In this document: positions 46,246-56,049 of the stretch, piece after piece | How the letters are laid out: every line of letters begins with the position of its first letter | How positions within the stretch are numbered: position 1 is the stretch's first letter | Source: Pantanalinema sp. GBBB05 | GTDB lineage: Bacteria; Cyanobacteriota; Cyanobacteriia; Leptolyngbyales; Leptolyngbyaceae | Direction of reading: 5' to 3' | NCBI GenBank assembly: GCA_016743235.1 | Contig: VRZD01000008.1 | Location: 62,001 to 126,000, forward strand | Length of the DNA stretch: 64,000 nt | Notes under the pieces: model-generated | The model's database searches: none | Seen by the model: the letters and a program-made list of their open reading frames with translations, nothing else | What the model was told of the DNA's origin: nothing | Position numbers and translations under genes: made by a program

Positions 46246-49134
46246 ATGCCCTCCCCCCTTAGCCCAGACATGATTCAGCAGTTGTTCAGACATCGTTGCT
46301 TACCACTGCATCGATTGGGCAGGATTGGGCTAGGTGTAGCTGGAGTTGTGGCTGGGCTCCAACTGACTGGCAGCCTGCAACCTCTGGAACTAACCGTACT
46401 CGATTGCTGGTTACGGTTGCGTCCACCAGAAGAGCGGGATCCACCTGTTGTCATTGTGGCGATCGATGAGGAGGACATTCGCCGCTTAGGGCAGTGGCCC
46501 ATGTCTGATGCCCAATTAGCAACACTGCTGCAACGACTGCGGCAAGCCAAGCCTGCTGTCATCGGGTTGGATCTTTATCGGGATTTGCCAGTCGAACCAG
46601 GTACTGCCCAGTTGCAGCAGGTATTTAATACTACCCCCAATCTAATTGGTATCAAAAAGGTGGTCGGGAATCGTAATGGTCCCGTGGTTGAACCTCCACC
46701 CGTTCTGGAGCAGCGGGATCAGGTTGCCATTAATGATTTAGTCGTCGATTCAGATGGGATCATTCGCCGTCATTTGCTGTCGGTGTCTCAGAGTGGAAAG
46801 ACGATGCTGGCATTAGGCACCCGATTAGGGTTGAACTATTTAGCCCAACACCAAATCACCCCCCACCTGGGAACAGATGGCACAACCATTCAGTTAGGAA
46901 AAGCCCAATTCCAGCGCTTGACACCGAATGCTGGTGGTTATGTGAATGCTGATGTCGGTGGCTATCAAATTCTGGCAAATTTTCTCAAGTTACCATCGGG
47001 AAAAATCCCTAAAATCCCGATTCGCTACATCTTAGAGGGGCGAATTCCGAATGAACGTTTCCGGGGACAGGTCGTATTGATCGGATTAACGGCTGAAAGC
47101 GTTAGAGGCGATCGCTTTTTCACTCCCTATACGACGGATATCCGCGAAGCTTGGGCAGGAGTAGAACTCCACGCGGATCTTGCCAGTCAGTTGATTACTA
47201 GTGCTTTGGATGGTCGTTCGACATTGCAAAGTCCGCTGGAGTGCCTAGAATGGCTATGGATTGGCTTCTGGTCAGGTATAGGAGTGCTTTTAGGGTGGTC
47301 AATCCGATCGCTCCGGGCAGCGATCGTTGCTATACCGTTGGCAACTGGGGTTCTGTTTAGCAGTGCTTATAGCCTGTTTTTAGTAGGGTGGTGGTTAGTT
47401 GCAATTGCACCATTGCTAGCTCTAGGAACAGCGGGTCTGTTTAGCCGAGGATATTGGGTGTGGCAAACGCTGAAACAAGCCAATCAGTTGCTTGAGCAAA
47501 AAGTGAAAGAACGGACTCAAGAATTATTGGAAAAAAACCTGCGGTTAGAACAAGCCAGGATAGAAGCTGAAACGGCGAACCGTGCCAAAAGTGAGTTCTT
47601 ATCCACTATGAGCCATGAGATTCGCACTCCGATGAATGCTGTGATTGGCATGACTAATCTACTACTGACTACAACGCTGAATGTAGAACAGCGGCAAATG
47701 GTACAAGCGATCAGTACGGGTGGTGAAGTCCTGCTGTCAGTAATTAATGATATTTTAGATTTTTCCCGCATTGAATCGGGACGATTGGAATTAGAAAGTA
47801 CTCCATTTAACCCAAGCCAATGTCTTAATGAAGTTCTATCCTTATTCGCTAATCGAGCAGTAGAAAAATCATTAGAACTACGAGCAATTGTGTCAGGTAA
47901 TATACCAGAACTAGTGATGGGTGATGTTGCTCGTCTCCGCCAGATTCTCTTAAATCTAGTGGGAAATGCAATTAAATTTACTGAGGTTGGGAAGGTTTTA
48001 GTTGTTCTATCTGCGGTGTTGATTGAGCCAGAAGCCAACTTGTATGAAATTCAATTTTCAGTTCAAGATACGGGGATTGGTATTGCTCCCGATCGACTAC
48101 ATCGCTTGTTTCAACCGTTTAGTCAAGTTGATAGTTCAATTACTCGTCGGTATGGTGGTACAGGGTTAGGATTAGTCATTTGTAAACGGTTATGTGAATT
48201 GATGGGTGGGCAAATTCATGTCACCAGCCAGGTCGGACAAGGAGCAACCTTTTCCTTTACGATTCGGGCTGGTGCGGCTCTCTCAGAAGTTATGCCCGAT
48301 ACCGCCCAGTGGCAGGAGCAACCATCGTCACTTTGGAATGTTGATTTTGCTCGTTATTGTCCATTAAAAATTTTGGTAGTTGAAGATAATCTCACAAACC
48401 AGCAATTGATGCGGTTTATGTTGCAACGCTTGGGGTATCAACCAGATATTGTCGGTGACGGGAAGGCTGCGATCGTTGCCATGCAGCAGTCGATCTATGA
48501 TTTGGTGCTGATGGATATTCAGATGCCTGAAATGGACGGGCTGAGCGCCACACGCAAAATTCGGCTAGAACTGCTGCATCAACCCTGGATTATTGGTTTA
48601 AGTGCTAATGTGTTGCAAGATGCTCAAACCGATGCCTTAAGTGCAGGAATGAATGCTTATCTAACGAAACCGATTAAGCTGGAAAAATTAATTGAAGCTT
48701 TCAAGCAAGTTCCTGGGATCGAGCGGGCTCCCCAACCGGAGGTCATTTCATCCAATAGCCAGGATAGGGTAACTCCCGCAATCAATTTGACTGAACCGAA
48801 ATCCTTTCCTGCGATCGATCTCACTGAACTAAGATCCTTTATGCAAGCTGAGGAATTAAACCAGTTAATTTATGATTATTTGCGAGATGCCTCCCGACGC
48901 ATCCAGGCACTCAAACTGGCACTCACAGAACAAAACTTTGGGCAATTGCAACATCTGGCTCATAGCTTGCGGGGGAGCAGTGCCAATCTTGGCGCCCAAG
49001 CGATGGCAAATTTGTGTTGTCAACTCGAGAAATCCAGCCAGGATGAACAAAACGTTCAACATATCCAGAGGTTACTGCAACACATAGAAGCTGAATACAT
49101 TCGAGTGGTTCAGGCATTAGAACAAATCATCTAA
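46246..49134 (+). CDS. CHASE2 hybrid histidine kinase with receiver and Hpt domains
   Basis: This protein has about 962 residues. CHASE2 (about 30-330; [41 protein letters not shown]) is followed by about three membrane helices and a coiled-coil. HisKA has [17 protein letters not shown] and HATPase ends [14 protein letters not shown]. The receiver has [11 protein letters not shown] and [13 protein letters not shown], and the C-terminal Hpt domain has [14 protein letters not shown] full intramolecular phosphorelay is therefore possible; the final acceptor is not encoded nearby. It begins 22 bp after the DUF928 stop. The ATG at 46246 is preferred to a TTG at 46171 inside the DUF928 gene. It corresponds to the CHASE2-EAL protein of the other module. 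Confidence 0.9.
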   Translation: MPSPLSPDMIQQLFRHRCLPLHRLGRIGLGVAGVVAGLQLTGSLQPLELTVLDCWLRLRPPEERDPPVVIVAIDEEDIRRLGQWPMSDAQLATLLQRLRQAKPAVIGLDLYRDLPVEPGTAQLQQVFNTTPNLIGIKKVVGNRNGPVVEPPPVLEQRDQVAINDLVVDSDGIIRRHLLSVSQSGKTMLALGTRLGLNYLAQHQITPHLGTDGTTIQLGKAQFQRLTPNAGGYVNADVGGYQILANFLKLPSGKIPKIPIRYILEGRIPNERFRGQVVLIGLTAESVRGDRFFTPYTTDIREAWAGVELHADLASQLITSALDGRSTLQSPLECLEWLWIGFWSGIGVLLGWSIRSLRAAIVAIPLATGVLFSSAYSLFLVGWWLVAIAPLLALGTAGLFSRGYWVWQTLKQANQLLEQKVKERTQELLEKNLRLEQARIEAETANRAKSEFLSTMSHEIRTPMNAVIGMTNLLLTTTLNVEQRQMVQAISTGGEVLLSVINDILDFSRIESGRLELESTPFNPSQCLNEVLSLFANRAVEKSLELRAIVSGNIPELVMGDVARLRQILLNLVGNAIKFTEVGKVLVVLSAVLIEPEANLYEIQFSVQDTGIGIAPDRLHRLFQPFSQVDSSITRRYGGTGLGLVICKRLCELMGGQIHVTSQVGQGATFSFTIRAGAALSEVMPDTAQWQEQPSSLWNVDFARYCPLKILVVEDNLTNQQLMRFMLQRLGYQPDIVGDGKAAIVAMQQSIYDLVLMDIQMPEMDGLSATRKIRLELLHQPWIIGLSANVLQDAQTDALSAGMNAYLTKPIKLEKLIEAFKQVPGIERAPQPEVISSNSQDRVTPAINLTEPKSFPAIDLTELRSFMQAEELNQLIYDYLRDASRRIQALKLALTEQNFGQLQHLAHSLRGSSANLGAQAMANLCCQLEKSSQDEQNVQHIQRLLQHIEAEYIRVVQALEQII

Positions 49135-49236
49135 CCTCCCTGCGCTGCCACAAAAATTTGACGGCTTGTCTTTTGACAGTCCTGTTAGCTGCCTGCACAA
49201 TGGGTTCGCACTTACAGATCGGTAAAAGAGAACCCT

Positions 49237-49575
49237 ATGAGCAAGATTCTGGGTGGATTGCTAGTGGCGATCGCCGTCGCTACCATAAGTTGGATGCAAC
49301 CGGCTTGGGCAGCTGATCCGGTTTTAGGAGCTAAAGTGTTTAACGCTAATTGTGCCGCTTGCCATACTGGGGGCATGAACATGGTCGTCGCTCCGAAAAA
49401 CCTGAAGAAAGAAACTTTGAAACAGTATGGTATGGATTCGGCAGAAGCCATTATTAATCAAGTCACCAATGGTAAAGGCGCCATGCCTTCCTTTAAGAGC
49501 AAACTATCGGCTGAAGAAATTGCAGGTGTTGCCGATTATGTGTTGGCGCAGGCCGAGCAAGGCTGGACAAAATAG
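49237..49575 (+). CDS. petJ: Cytochrome c6
   Basis: This 112-residue precursor has a Sec signal peptide ending PAWA/ADP. The mature c-type cytochrome has haem motif C39-A-A-C42-H43 and the axial Met in GKGAMPSF (M83). Length and C-terminal EEIAGVADYVLAQAEQGW are typical of cyanobacterial cytochrome c6, which carries electrons from cytochrome b6f to photosystem I or the terminal oxidase in the thylakoid lumen. In many cyanobacteria it replaces plastocyanin under copper shortage. The proline-rich c550 or cM types do not fit. Confidence 0.96.
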   Translation: MSKILGGLLVAIAVATISWMQPAWAADPVLGAKVFNANCAACHTGGMNMVVAPKNLKKETLKQYGMDSAEAIINQVTNGKGAMPSFKSKLSAEEIAGVADYVLAQAEQGWTK

Positions 49576-49622
49576 TTCGCTATTCTAACGGCACGATCGT
49601 TGAACTATATTAGAGGCTGAAT

Positions 49623-50525
49623 ATGGCGTTCTGGTATCAGATAGTCTTTGTCCTCAGCTTGACAATCCTGTTTCTAGGAGCGACTCCAACGGTTGCTGCG
49701 TGTACTGTGCCTGCTGAAACTGATATTGATGCATTTTCCCAGGGTGTGCAGGCAGCCAACAATCAAGATTACTCGATTGCACTTGAGTTATTTACTCAAG
49801 CTATTCAAACCAAGCGCCATGTTGCCCCAGCCTATGCCAATCGCTGTTGGGTACAAATCCAACTGGAGCACTATACCGCCGCTGTCGCCGATTGTTCTGC
49901 AGCTCTGCAAACTCAGCCAGCTCACCTGGAAATCTATTTAAATCGAGGCTTGGCTCACTATCGATTGGGCAATTACCGAGCCGCGATCGACGATACAACA
50001 CACCTCCTTCAGCAACAACCTGATATACGAGCCTACTTTAATCGGGGATTAGCAGCAGCGGCATTGGGGCAATATGAATCTGCGATCGCGGATTACAATG
50101 CTGCCTTAAGTCAGCCGATACACCTAGAAACCAAGGTTATGGCAGATATCTATGTAGAGCGAGGATTAGTTTATCTGGCTCTAACACAAGCAACAGCGGC
50201 GATGGCAGATTTTGATCAGGCAATTCAGCTTAACCCCAACCACGATCGTGCTTACTTTAACCGAGGCTGTACTCGAGGTAGACAAGGGGATTATCGAACT
50301 GCCATTCAAGACTTCGATCGGGCGCTCCAGCTAGATTCTGAGTTTGCCGAAGTTTATCTCGATCGCGGACTAGCCTACTACAATCTCAACAATATTGCTC
50401 AAGCGCTCCGGGATTTGCAGCAGGCGGCTCAACAGTTTCAGCAACAAAACAAACGAGTGGCCTATCAACACACCATCAACCTGCTTCAGCAAATCCGCCA
50501 AGCTCGGGAGTCAACGGTGACTTAG
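49623..50525 (+). CDS. Exported TPR-repeat protein
   Basis: This 300-residue protein has a signal peptide (LSLTILFLGATPTVAA). About seven tetratricopeptide repeats of 34 residues follow, clear as AYANRCWVQIQLEHYTAAVADC, YLNRGLAHYRLGNYRAAIDD and YFNRGCTRGRQGDYRTAIQDFDRAL. It is a protein-protein interaction scaffold of the periplasm or lumen with unknown partner. It follows petJ by 47 bp on the same strand; cotranscription is possible. Confidence 0.87.
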   Translation: MAFWYQIVFVLSLTILFLGATPTVAACTVPAETDIDAFSQGVQAANNQDYSIALELFTQAIQTKRHVAPAYANRCWVQIQLEHYTAAVADCSAALQTQPAHLEIYLNRGLAHYRLGNYRAAIDDTTHLLQQQPDIRAYFNRGLAAAALGQYESAIADYNAALSQPIHLETKVMADIYVERGLVYLALTQATAAMADFDQAIQLNPNHDRAYFNRGCTRGRQGDYRTAIQDFDRALQLDSEFAEVYLDRGLAYYNLNNIAQALRDLQQAAQQFQQQNKRVAYQHTINLLQQIRQARESTVT

Positions 50526-50618
50526 TTTCTGTAGTCAGGCATCATACACTCCGACCCAGGCTTGGTATGCCAATTTGATTTTATTCACCATCGTTCATGA
50601 TTATCAATCAATGCACCT

Positions 50619-51134
50619 ATGCAGCAGATTCATCGCAGATTATTATTAACCGCTACTGTAGCCTTTTGTAGCGTGATGACAACCTCTATGATCAGTAATG
50701 CTAAACCTGGTTTAGATCACCATGCTCATGAAGCCCCCGAAATGACCAAAAGTCCTGCTCAAGCTAGCTCTGAGAGCCATGAGCATCACCACAAAACCTT
50801 GGCGATTCCAGCTGGACAACCTGTGCCAACGATTAAATTAGTGGTGCATCCAGATGCAATGCAAGGTTGGAATCTAGAGGTACAAGTAACAAATTTTCGC
50901 TTTGCGCCGGAACAAATTAACCAGAATAGTTTAACTACTGAAGGGCATGCTCACCTGTATATTGACGGCAAAAAAGTAACACGGCTTTATGGTTCCTGGT
51001 ATTACCTCACTCATTTAGCGCCAGGGCAACATCACATTACTGTGACGCTGAATGCTAATGGTCATGAGGAATTGACTCATCAAGGTCAGCCGATCGCGGC
51101 CTCTGTGACGGTGCAAGTTCCGGTTAAGCGTTAA
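50619..51134 (+). CDS. His-rich exported protein of unknown function
   Basis: This 171-residue protein has a signal peptide (LLLTATVAFCSVMTTSMISNA). A His-rich linker follows (DHHAHEAPEMTKSP, SESHEHHHK) and then a beta-rich domain (LVVHPDAMQGWNLEVQVTNFRFAP, TTEGHAHLYIDGKKVTRLYGSWYY, LAPGQHHITVTLNANGHEEL). The spacing of His and Met residues suggests periplasmic metal binding, perhaps copper, but I cannot name the family with certainty. Its closeness to petJ, a copper-regulated gene in other cyanobacteria, is suggestive only. Confidence 0.72.
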   Translation: MQQIHRRLLLTATVAFCSVMTTSMISNAKPGLDHHAHEAPEMTKSPAQASSESHEHHHKTLAIPAGQPVPTIKLVVHPDAMQGWNLEVQVTNFRFAPEQINQNSLTTEGHAHLYIDGKKVTRLYGSWYYLTHLAPGQHHITVTLNANGHEELTHQGQPIAASVTVQVPVKR

Positions 51135-51327
51135 CTAAGACTTAAGCCCTCGTTATCGGGAGGGTATCCTCGAAGCCGATCACTCTACAAAAATTTCACC
51201 AAGCTTGTTAATACGATTACCAATCAATTGGGTAGTTGTAATTTCTCTTTTGAAGGATATTACAACTGAGCAGCTTGAGTAAATTTTCAATTAGTATCAT
51301 CTATCTTTAGATAGAGATCTCTAGAAT

Positions 51328-52119
51328 GTGGGCATCCTTGAAAGAGGATTTGCTAAGAAGGAACGCTTGGTTGTGCTACATTCACAAGTTTTGATATTCA
51401 GCTTACTGACGCTAGCCACTAGTTATACCAGTAAACCCTCGACTCAAACGACTTTTGTTCCGCCCTCCCCGAGATTAGCCAGAGAATATCCTCCGGTGGT
51501 TGCAGTTCGTGATGCTGGTACGTCTGATTCACGGCGTTACATACTGCCTCAGCCTACACCCGTTCAATCCTCACCTTCCTCGATCGCTCCTACTGTAACG
51601 CTGCACTACCGTTACTACGCGATTACTGGAGTGACCGCTTCAGAATTACGATCGCAAATGTCCCAGAAAGGACTATTTGAGCCGCATGAAGGACGGCGCT
51701 ATGATGCGAGAACGGATTGGACGGTGCAGTGGTCTTATCGCCATCGTTACGAGGGGAATCAATGTGTGCTCCAGGCTCCTAAAACCCACGTTGACGTTAC
51801 ATTAACCTATCCCCAATGGAAACCCCCAGCGGGAACACCCCAATCATTAATTACAGAATGGCAACAGTATATAGTGGCGTTACAGCACCATGAAGAGGGG
51901 CATCAGGCTCATGGGATTGAAGCAGGCAAAGCCGTTCTATGGACTTTAAGTCGCCTGCCTGCTTACTCCTCATGCCAGCAATTAAATCGGGCAGCTAACA
52001 CTTCGGCTCAAGCGGTGATTAAACAGTATAACCAGAAAGATCTGGCGTACGATGAAGCGACAAAGCACGGCTATACTCAGGGAGCCAATTTTCCCATCAC
52101 TTCCACTGTTTTACGATGA
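51328..52119 (+). CDS. DUF922 predicted zinc-dependent protease
   Basis: This 263-residue protein starts at GTG 51328. A hydrophobic N-terminal segment (SQVLIFSLLTLATSY) is probably a signal. The DUF922 domain starts at VTLHYRYYAITGVTASELRSQM. It contains the zinc site LQHHEEGHQAHG (HExxH-like: HEEGH) and the C-terminal YDEATKHGYTQGANFP, both diagnostic of this secreted-protease family. No biological substrate is known. It stands alone, ending 13 bp before a convergent MFS gene. Confidence 0.83.
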   Translation: MGILERGFAKKERLVVLHSQVLIFSLLTLATSYTSKPSTQTTFVPPSPRLAREYPPVVAVRDAGTSDSRRYILPQPTPVQSSPSSIAPTVTLHYRYYAITGVTASELRSQMSQKGLFEPHEGRRYDARTDWTVQWSYRHRYEGNQCVLQAPKTHVDVTLTYPQWKPPAGTPQSLITEWQQYIVALQHHEEGHQAHGIEAGKAVLWTLSRLPAYSSCQQLNRAANTSAQAVIKQYNQKDLAYDEATKHGYTQGANFPITSTVLR

Positions 52120-52132
52120 CCTGATCCTACTT

Positions 52133-53668
52133 TCAGTTTTTTACCGGCAGATCGCTCGATTCAGCTCCTAACAACCAATGTTGTATCCGTTGCATCAATC
52201 GTTGAATTGTTGCCCGAGCTGAGTGACTTTGCGGTTCTTGCACCCATAGTAGCGGTAATAGCGCCACAACTCGCAGCCCACTCGATAAAGCAAATAATTT
52301 CATCATGCCATTTGCCCCCAGCAGTTCAATCAGCCAACCGCCAACCATTGTGCCGATTGCTCCAGACGCTCCAACGATCGCAGCCGTTAAGGCAAAGTAT
52401 TGCGTTTGGTGACGAACTGGTGCGATCTCTAATTGCAGATTATTGATACAAAGATTGATGGCTGCCCATGTTCCTCCACTCAGCAAATGTAAGAGGGGAA
52501 ACCAAAGCCAGATAGAGGTTGAAGTATTACCTGTTCCTAACCAAAGTAGTGGAACGATGGCGACTAAAGCACCAACTAATAAAAGAATAGGGCGATTACC
52601 AATGCGATCAGCAAGCTTGCCCCAGAACAGTAATAGAAGCAAATTTGCCCCTGCATCTAAACCGTTATAGAGCGTTACCCAACTCAAATCCAACGACAGA
52701 TTATCCAGTAGGTAGAGATTAAAAAACGGATTACTGAGATTCGCTCCACATGCCCACAACCCACAATACAAGAGAAATAATAGAAAGTGTTTGTTGTTCA
52801 GAATGCTAGTATGGACCATTTCAACGCCTGGTTCACTGACATCCGCGATCGGGCTACTTTCAAGTTCAGTAGTCACCGCAATAGAGCCATTACTACCAAC
52901 GATGGTTTCAGGGAGAGATTGGGCATCAATTAAATGAGGAGTTTGGGGATTGATATCGACCATACAGGCTTGAAAGCCTAAACTGATAAACCCAGCCACT
53001 ACAGCGAGTAGTACCATCACGCCAAAGCCCTGAATTGTGCCGCCTGACCAGCGAGAAACAACAAATCCTAATAACGGAATTGCGATCAAACTAGTGAGGC
53101 TGAAGGTACTATTGCGAAAGCCAAAATACCGTCCACGCAGCTGGCGGGGGACCAATGTAGCTAACCAGGCAAGCCACGAGGCACTGCCGATCGCGGCTAA
53201 AACATGCGTTGCCAACAGTACTGCTAAAGTCGCAATAATCATCCGTTGAGGATCAAGGGGATGCCAGCTAAATGTAATGATGGCGATCGCTAAGGGTAAC
53301 CATAGGATGCGAGAAATACCATATACCCACAGTCCATACCACCGTCGGCTGGTGGTGCGATCAGCCCAATAGGCTCCTAGAGGTTGCAGCAAATTTGCCA
53401 CCATAGGAATTGAAGCTAACATCCCAATTTGTAATGGGGTAGCATTTAATTCCACCAGAAAATTACTGAGTAATACGCCACTTGTGATAGTGGTGAAAAT
53501 TGTGGCAAATACACCATCTAATGTAGAAGCCTGCAAACTCGATCGAATGTCAGCCTTAGCTAGCTTAGGAGATAGGGAGCGATCGGTTGCAGGTTCCCAA
53601 ATCAACGCTAACTCTAAATTTTCCTGATTAGGAGCAATTGCCGGTTCTTCAGTTAAATAATTTGTCAC
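52133..53668 (-). CDS. MFS transporter
   Basis: This 511-residue protein has twelve hydrophobic segments. The N-terminal half has LLSNFLVELNATPLQIGMLASIPM and the loop 2-3 motif YWADRTTSRRWYG; the second half has FWGKLADRIGNRPILLLVG. The central cytoplasmic loop (about 230-275) is acidic. It belongs to the group of MFS proteins with RARE-COLD-like first helix pairs, but the substrate is unknown. The start is a GTG. It is convergent with the DUF922 gene, and the 450 bp upstream are gene-free. Confidence 0.87.
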   Translation of the reverse strand: MTNYLTEEPAIAPNQENLELALIWEPATDRSLSPKLAKADIRSSLQASTLDGVFATIFTTITSGVLLSNFLVELNATPLQIGMLASIPMVANLLQPLGAYWADRTTSRRWYGLWVYGISRILWLPLAIAIITFSWHPLDPQRMIIATLAVLLATHVLAAIGSASWLAWLATLVPRQLRGRYFGFRNSTFSLTSLIAIPLLGFVVSRWSGGTIQGFGVMVLLAVVAGFISLGFQACMVDINPQTPHLIDAQSLPETIVGSNGSIAVTTELESSPIADVSEPGVEMVHTSILNNKHFLLFLLYCGLWACGANLSNPFFNLYLLDNLSLDLSWVTLYNGLDAGANLLLLLFWGKLADRIGNRPILLLVGALVAIVPLLWLGTGNTSTSIWLWFPLLHLLSGGTWAAINLCINNLQLEIAPVRHQTQYFALTAAIVGASGAIGTMVGGWLIELLGANGMMKLFALSSGLRVVALLPLLWVQEPQSHSARATIQRLMQRIQHWLLGAESSDLPVKN

Positions 53669-54119
53669 CCAGTTTTTCCTTAACAGCCGCTATTTGACTC
53701 GGCTAAGAGAATTTATTGATCACTGTTGAAGCAGTTGATATCAGGGACGAATACCCTAGCCAGCACAAGTTGGCGCTTGTGAATATGTATTTTTATCAGA
53801 ACGATATGTTGCTTAGAATGCCCTAGACAAGTCACTAAAGAAACAGTTCAAATTCCTTCTTGGTACATTTAATAAATTTTTTATAATCTGCTATTCACTT
53901 TCGCTAATTTTTAGCCTTTAACCACTAAAAAGTTTCTAGAATCGAGGGCTCTATCCATGTTAGTTTCTGCCGTATGGATGAATACAAATTTGATTTAATC
54001 AAAGTTTGACTATTGATAGCGCTAGTTTCCTTCTGTATGTAGGGTCAACAAATCTATTGGATCTCCTACAGTAAAAGTTCAGTCGGTAGGCAGCATTCAG
54101 CGATCAAGGGAGATCATTC
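53669..54119. other. Divergent intergenic region, nothing identified
   Basis: About 450 AT-rich bases separate the MFS and aldo/keto reductase start codons. No ORF, RNA gene or clear palindrome was seen. It should carry both promoters. AGGGAG lies seven bases before the ATG at 54120. Confidence 0.35.
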
Positions 54120-55103
54120 ATGAAATATCGGCATTTAGGGAAACATGGGATTCGTGTATCCGAAATTTGTTTAGGCTCATGGCTAACCTACGGTGGTGCT
54201 ACGGCTGAAGATACAGCTAGGCAATGCATTGAGCAAGCGTATGACCTGGGAGTTAACTTTTTTGATACGGCGAATGTTTACGCTGCTGGAGAAGCCGAAA
54301 AGATCGTTGGAAAAGTATTACGGCAGTATCCTCGCGAGTCCTACGTTCTGGCGACAAAAGTCTATTTTCCGATGGGGGATGGTCCTAACGATCGCGGGTT
54401 GTCCCGCAAACATATTTTGGAACAATGTGATGCCAGTTTGAAGCGTTTAGGACTGGACTATATTGATTTGTATCAAGCTCATCGGTATGACCCTAACGTT
54501 CCATTAGCAGAGACGTTGATGGCGTTCGATCATCTCGTGAAGCAAGGCAAAATCCTATACTACGGAGTGTCGGAATGGAGTGCTGGACAACTAGCCCATG
54601 CTACCGACTTGACCCGTATGGCAAATTTAGCTCCCATTGCCTCTGATCAACCCCGTTACAATATGCTCGATCGCACGATCGAAGCCGAGATCTTACCGCT
54701 TTGCCGCCGCGAAGGACTTGGGATGATTAACTATTCCCCCTTGGCACAAGGGTTACTCACTGGCAAATACAAACCGGGTCAGTCTTTACCAGAAGGTTCT
54801 CGTGCCCGTGATCCGCAGCAAAATACCTTCATGAATAACGGCAAGCTGGATCAGGAGCAACTACTCAAGGTTCAACGATTACTACCTATCGCAGAACAAG
54901 AAGGCTTAAGTTTGAGTCAGTTAGCACTTGCCTGGTGCTTACGCCATTCGGAGTTAAGTAGTGTGATTATTGGAGCTAGCAAACCGCAGCAAGTGGCAGA
55001 AAATGTAGGCGCCAGTGGGAAACAATTGTCAGCCACCACAATTCAGCGGATTGCAGAAATTCTGGATGTGGAGATTAGCAGTCGAGTCACGATCGGAGTC
55101 TAA
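54120..55103 (+). CDS. Aldo/keto reductase
   Basis: This 327-residue TIM-barrel oxidoreductase has the catalytic tetrad: Asp and Tyr in FFDTANVYAAGEAE, Lys in VLATKVYFP and His in LYQAHRYDP. The C-terminal VIIGASKPQQVAENVGA binds NADPH. It is closest to the AKR6/7 group that includes voltage-gated potassium channel beta subunits and YghZ-type aldehyde reductases. It probably reduces reactive aldehydes. It is a single gene with a good ribosome site and no partner. Confidence 0.93.
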   Translation: MKYRHLGKHGIRVSEICLGSWLTYGGATAEDTARQCIEQAYDLGVNFFDTANVYAAGEAEKIVGKVLRQYPRESYVLATKVYFPMGDGPNDRGLSRKHILEQCDASLKRLGLDYIDLYQAHRYDPNVPLAETLMAFDHLVKQGKILYYGVSEWSAGQLAHATDLTRMANLAPIASDQPRYNMLDRTIEAEILPLCRREGLGMINYSPLAQGLLTGKYKPGQSLPEGSRARDPQQNTFMNNGKLDQEQLLKVQRLLPIAEQEGLSLSQLALAWCLRHSELSSVIIGASKPQQVAENVGASGKQLSATTIQRIAEILDVEISSRVTIGV

Positions 55104-55133
55104 ATGAGGTTGTGGCAATATATTCCTAACTTG

Positions 55134-56000
55134 CTAATGAGGAAGATGAACTGGCAAAACTGAGAGAGCGGTGAGAACGCCAAATGCCAAAGCAGAGGTA
55201 GTTTCAAGCATAGCAACGGATTGAATCCGCGTAGTGCAGTACCATTGGCGTTGCCAAAGAATCAAGCTAACTTTGACAAGTACAATGCTGAATGGCAGTG
55301 CTGTCCATAGGGATATTACGCCTAACCCCAACAACCCAACAACCAATGCCGTTGCCACAAGATGGTAAACAACGACTCGTTGGATGGCGGCTACTAGCGA
55401 TTCATTTGATTTGAATTTGCGGAGTTTAACCGTAAAAATCGCACTGGAGAAGAACAAGGTATTGAGGAGCCATAAGCCAAGTACAGTTCCAGTTAACTGA
55501 TTGGTCGTAACTATATAGACAAAAGGCGTGGCTAAGCAAACGGCGGCGAAGGTCAGGAATTCATTCCAGATCGCTTTCTGCTCGCGATAGAAAACAGAAA
55601 TGCTATCGACTATCAAAGCCCCGATCGCACCACTATAAATCCCCAAGAGCGGTGACACCAGTGAACCAGTTTGCCAATAGAGATATAGGGCGATCGTCAT
55701 AGCAATTCCCCCATAGATACTGCCCCAGACTACAAATCGGGGTTTCCAGGATTTGCGCTGGCGAATTTGTACCACTAGAGGATGTTCAGCTTGGAACCCA
55801 CAAAAGGCACAAATTAGGGCTAATGTGGTTGTCCAAGTCCATTGCTGAGCTACTGCCGCTCCAATGAGGAAAGCCACTAGCAGCACAATATAAACTCCAT
55901 GTTCAGGCGAAATGGTGGGACGACACCAGTCAGGTAAACGCCTAGACTCCGATTGGGCTAGGGTTGATTCTGGGGTTGCACTAATATCGGGGGATGCCAT
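55134..56000 (-). CDS. YwiC-like membrane protein
   Basis: This 288-residue protein has eight or nine hydrophobic helices. The N-terminal SPEHGVYIVLLVAFLIGA corresponds to the P-x-EHGAW pattern of YwiC-like proteins, and GFQAEHPLVVQIRQRKSWKPR follows the third helix. The family is found near nitrate respiration genes in Bacillus, but its function is unknown; resemblance to UbiA-type prenyltransferases is distant. It is convergent with the aldo/keto reductase gene and 50 bp downstream of a hydrolase gene on the same strand. Confidence 0.78.
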   Translation of the reverse strand: MASPDISATPESTLAQSESRRLPDWCRPTISPEHGVYIVLLVAFLIGAAVAQQWTWTTTLALICAFCGFQAEHPLVVQIRQRKSWKPRFVVWGSIYGGIAMTIALYLYWQTGSLVSPLLGIYSGAIGALIVDSISVFYREQKAIWNEFLTFAAVCLATPFVYIVTTNQLTGTVLGLWLLNTLFFSSAIFTVKLRKFKSNESLVAAIQRVVVYHLVATALVVGLLGLGVISLWTALPFSIVLVKVSLILWQRQWYCTTRIQSVAMLETTSALAFGVLTALSVLPVHLPH

Positions 56001-56049
56001 AGCTGATGTTGGAGTAGGACTATCCTCACTTTAGCCTTCAGACGAGGCT

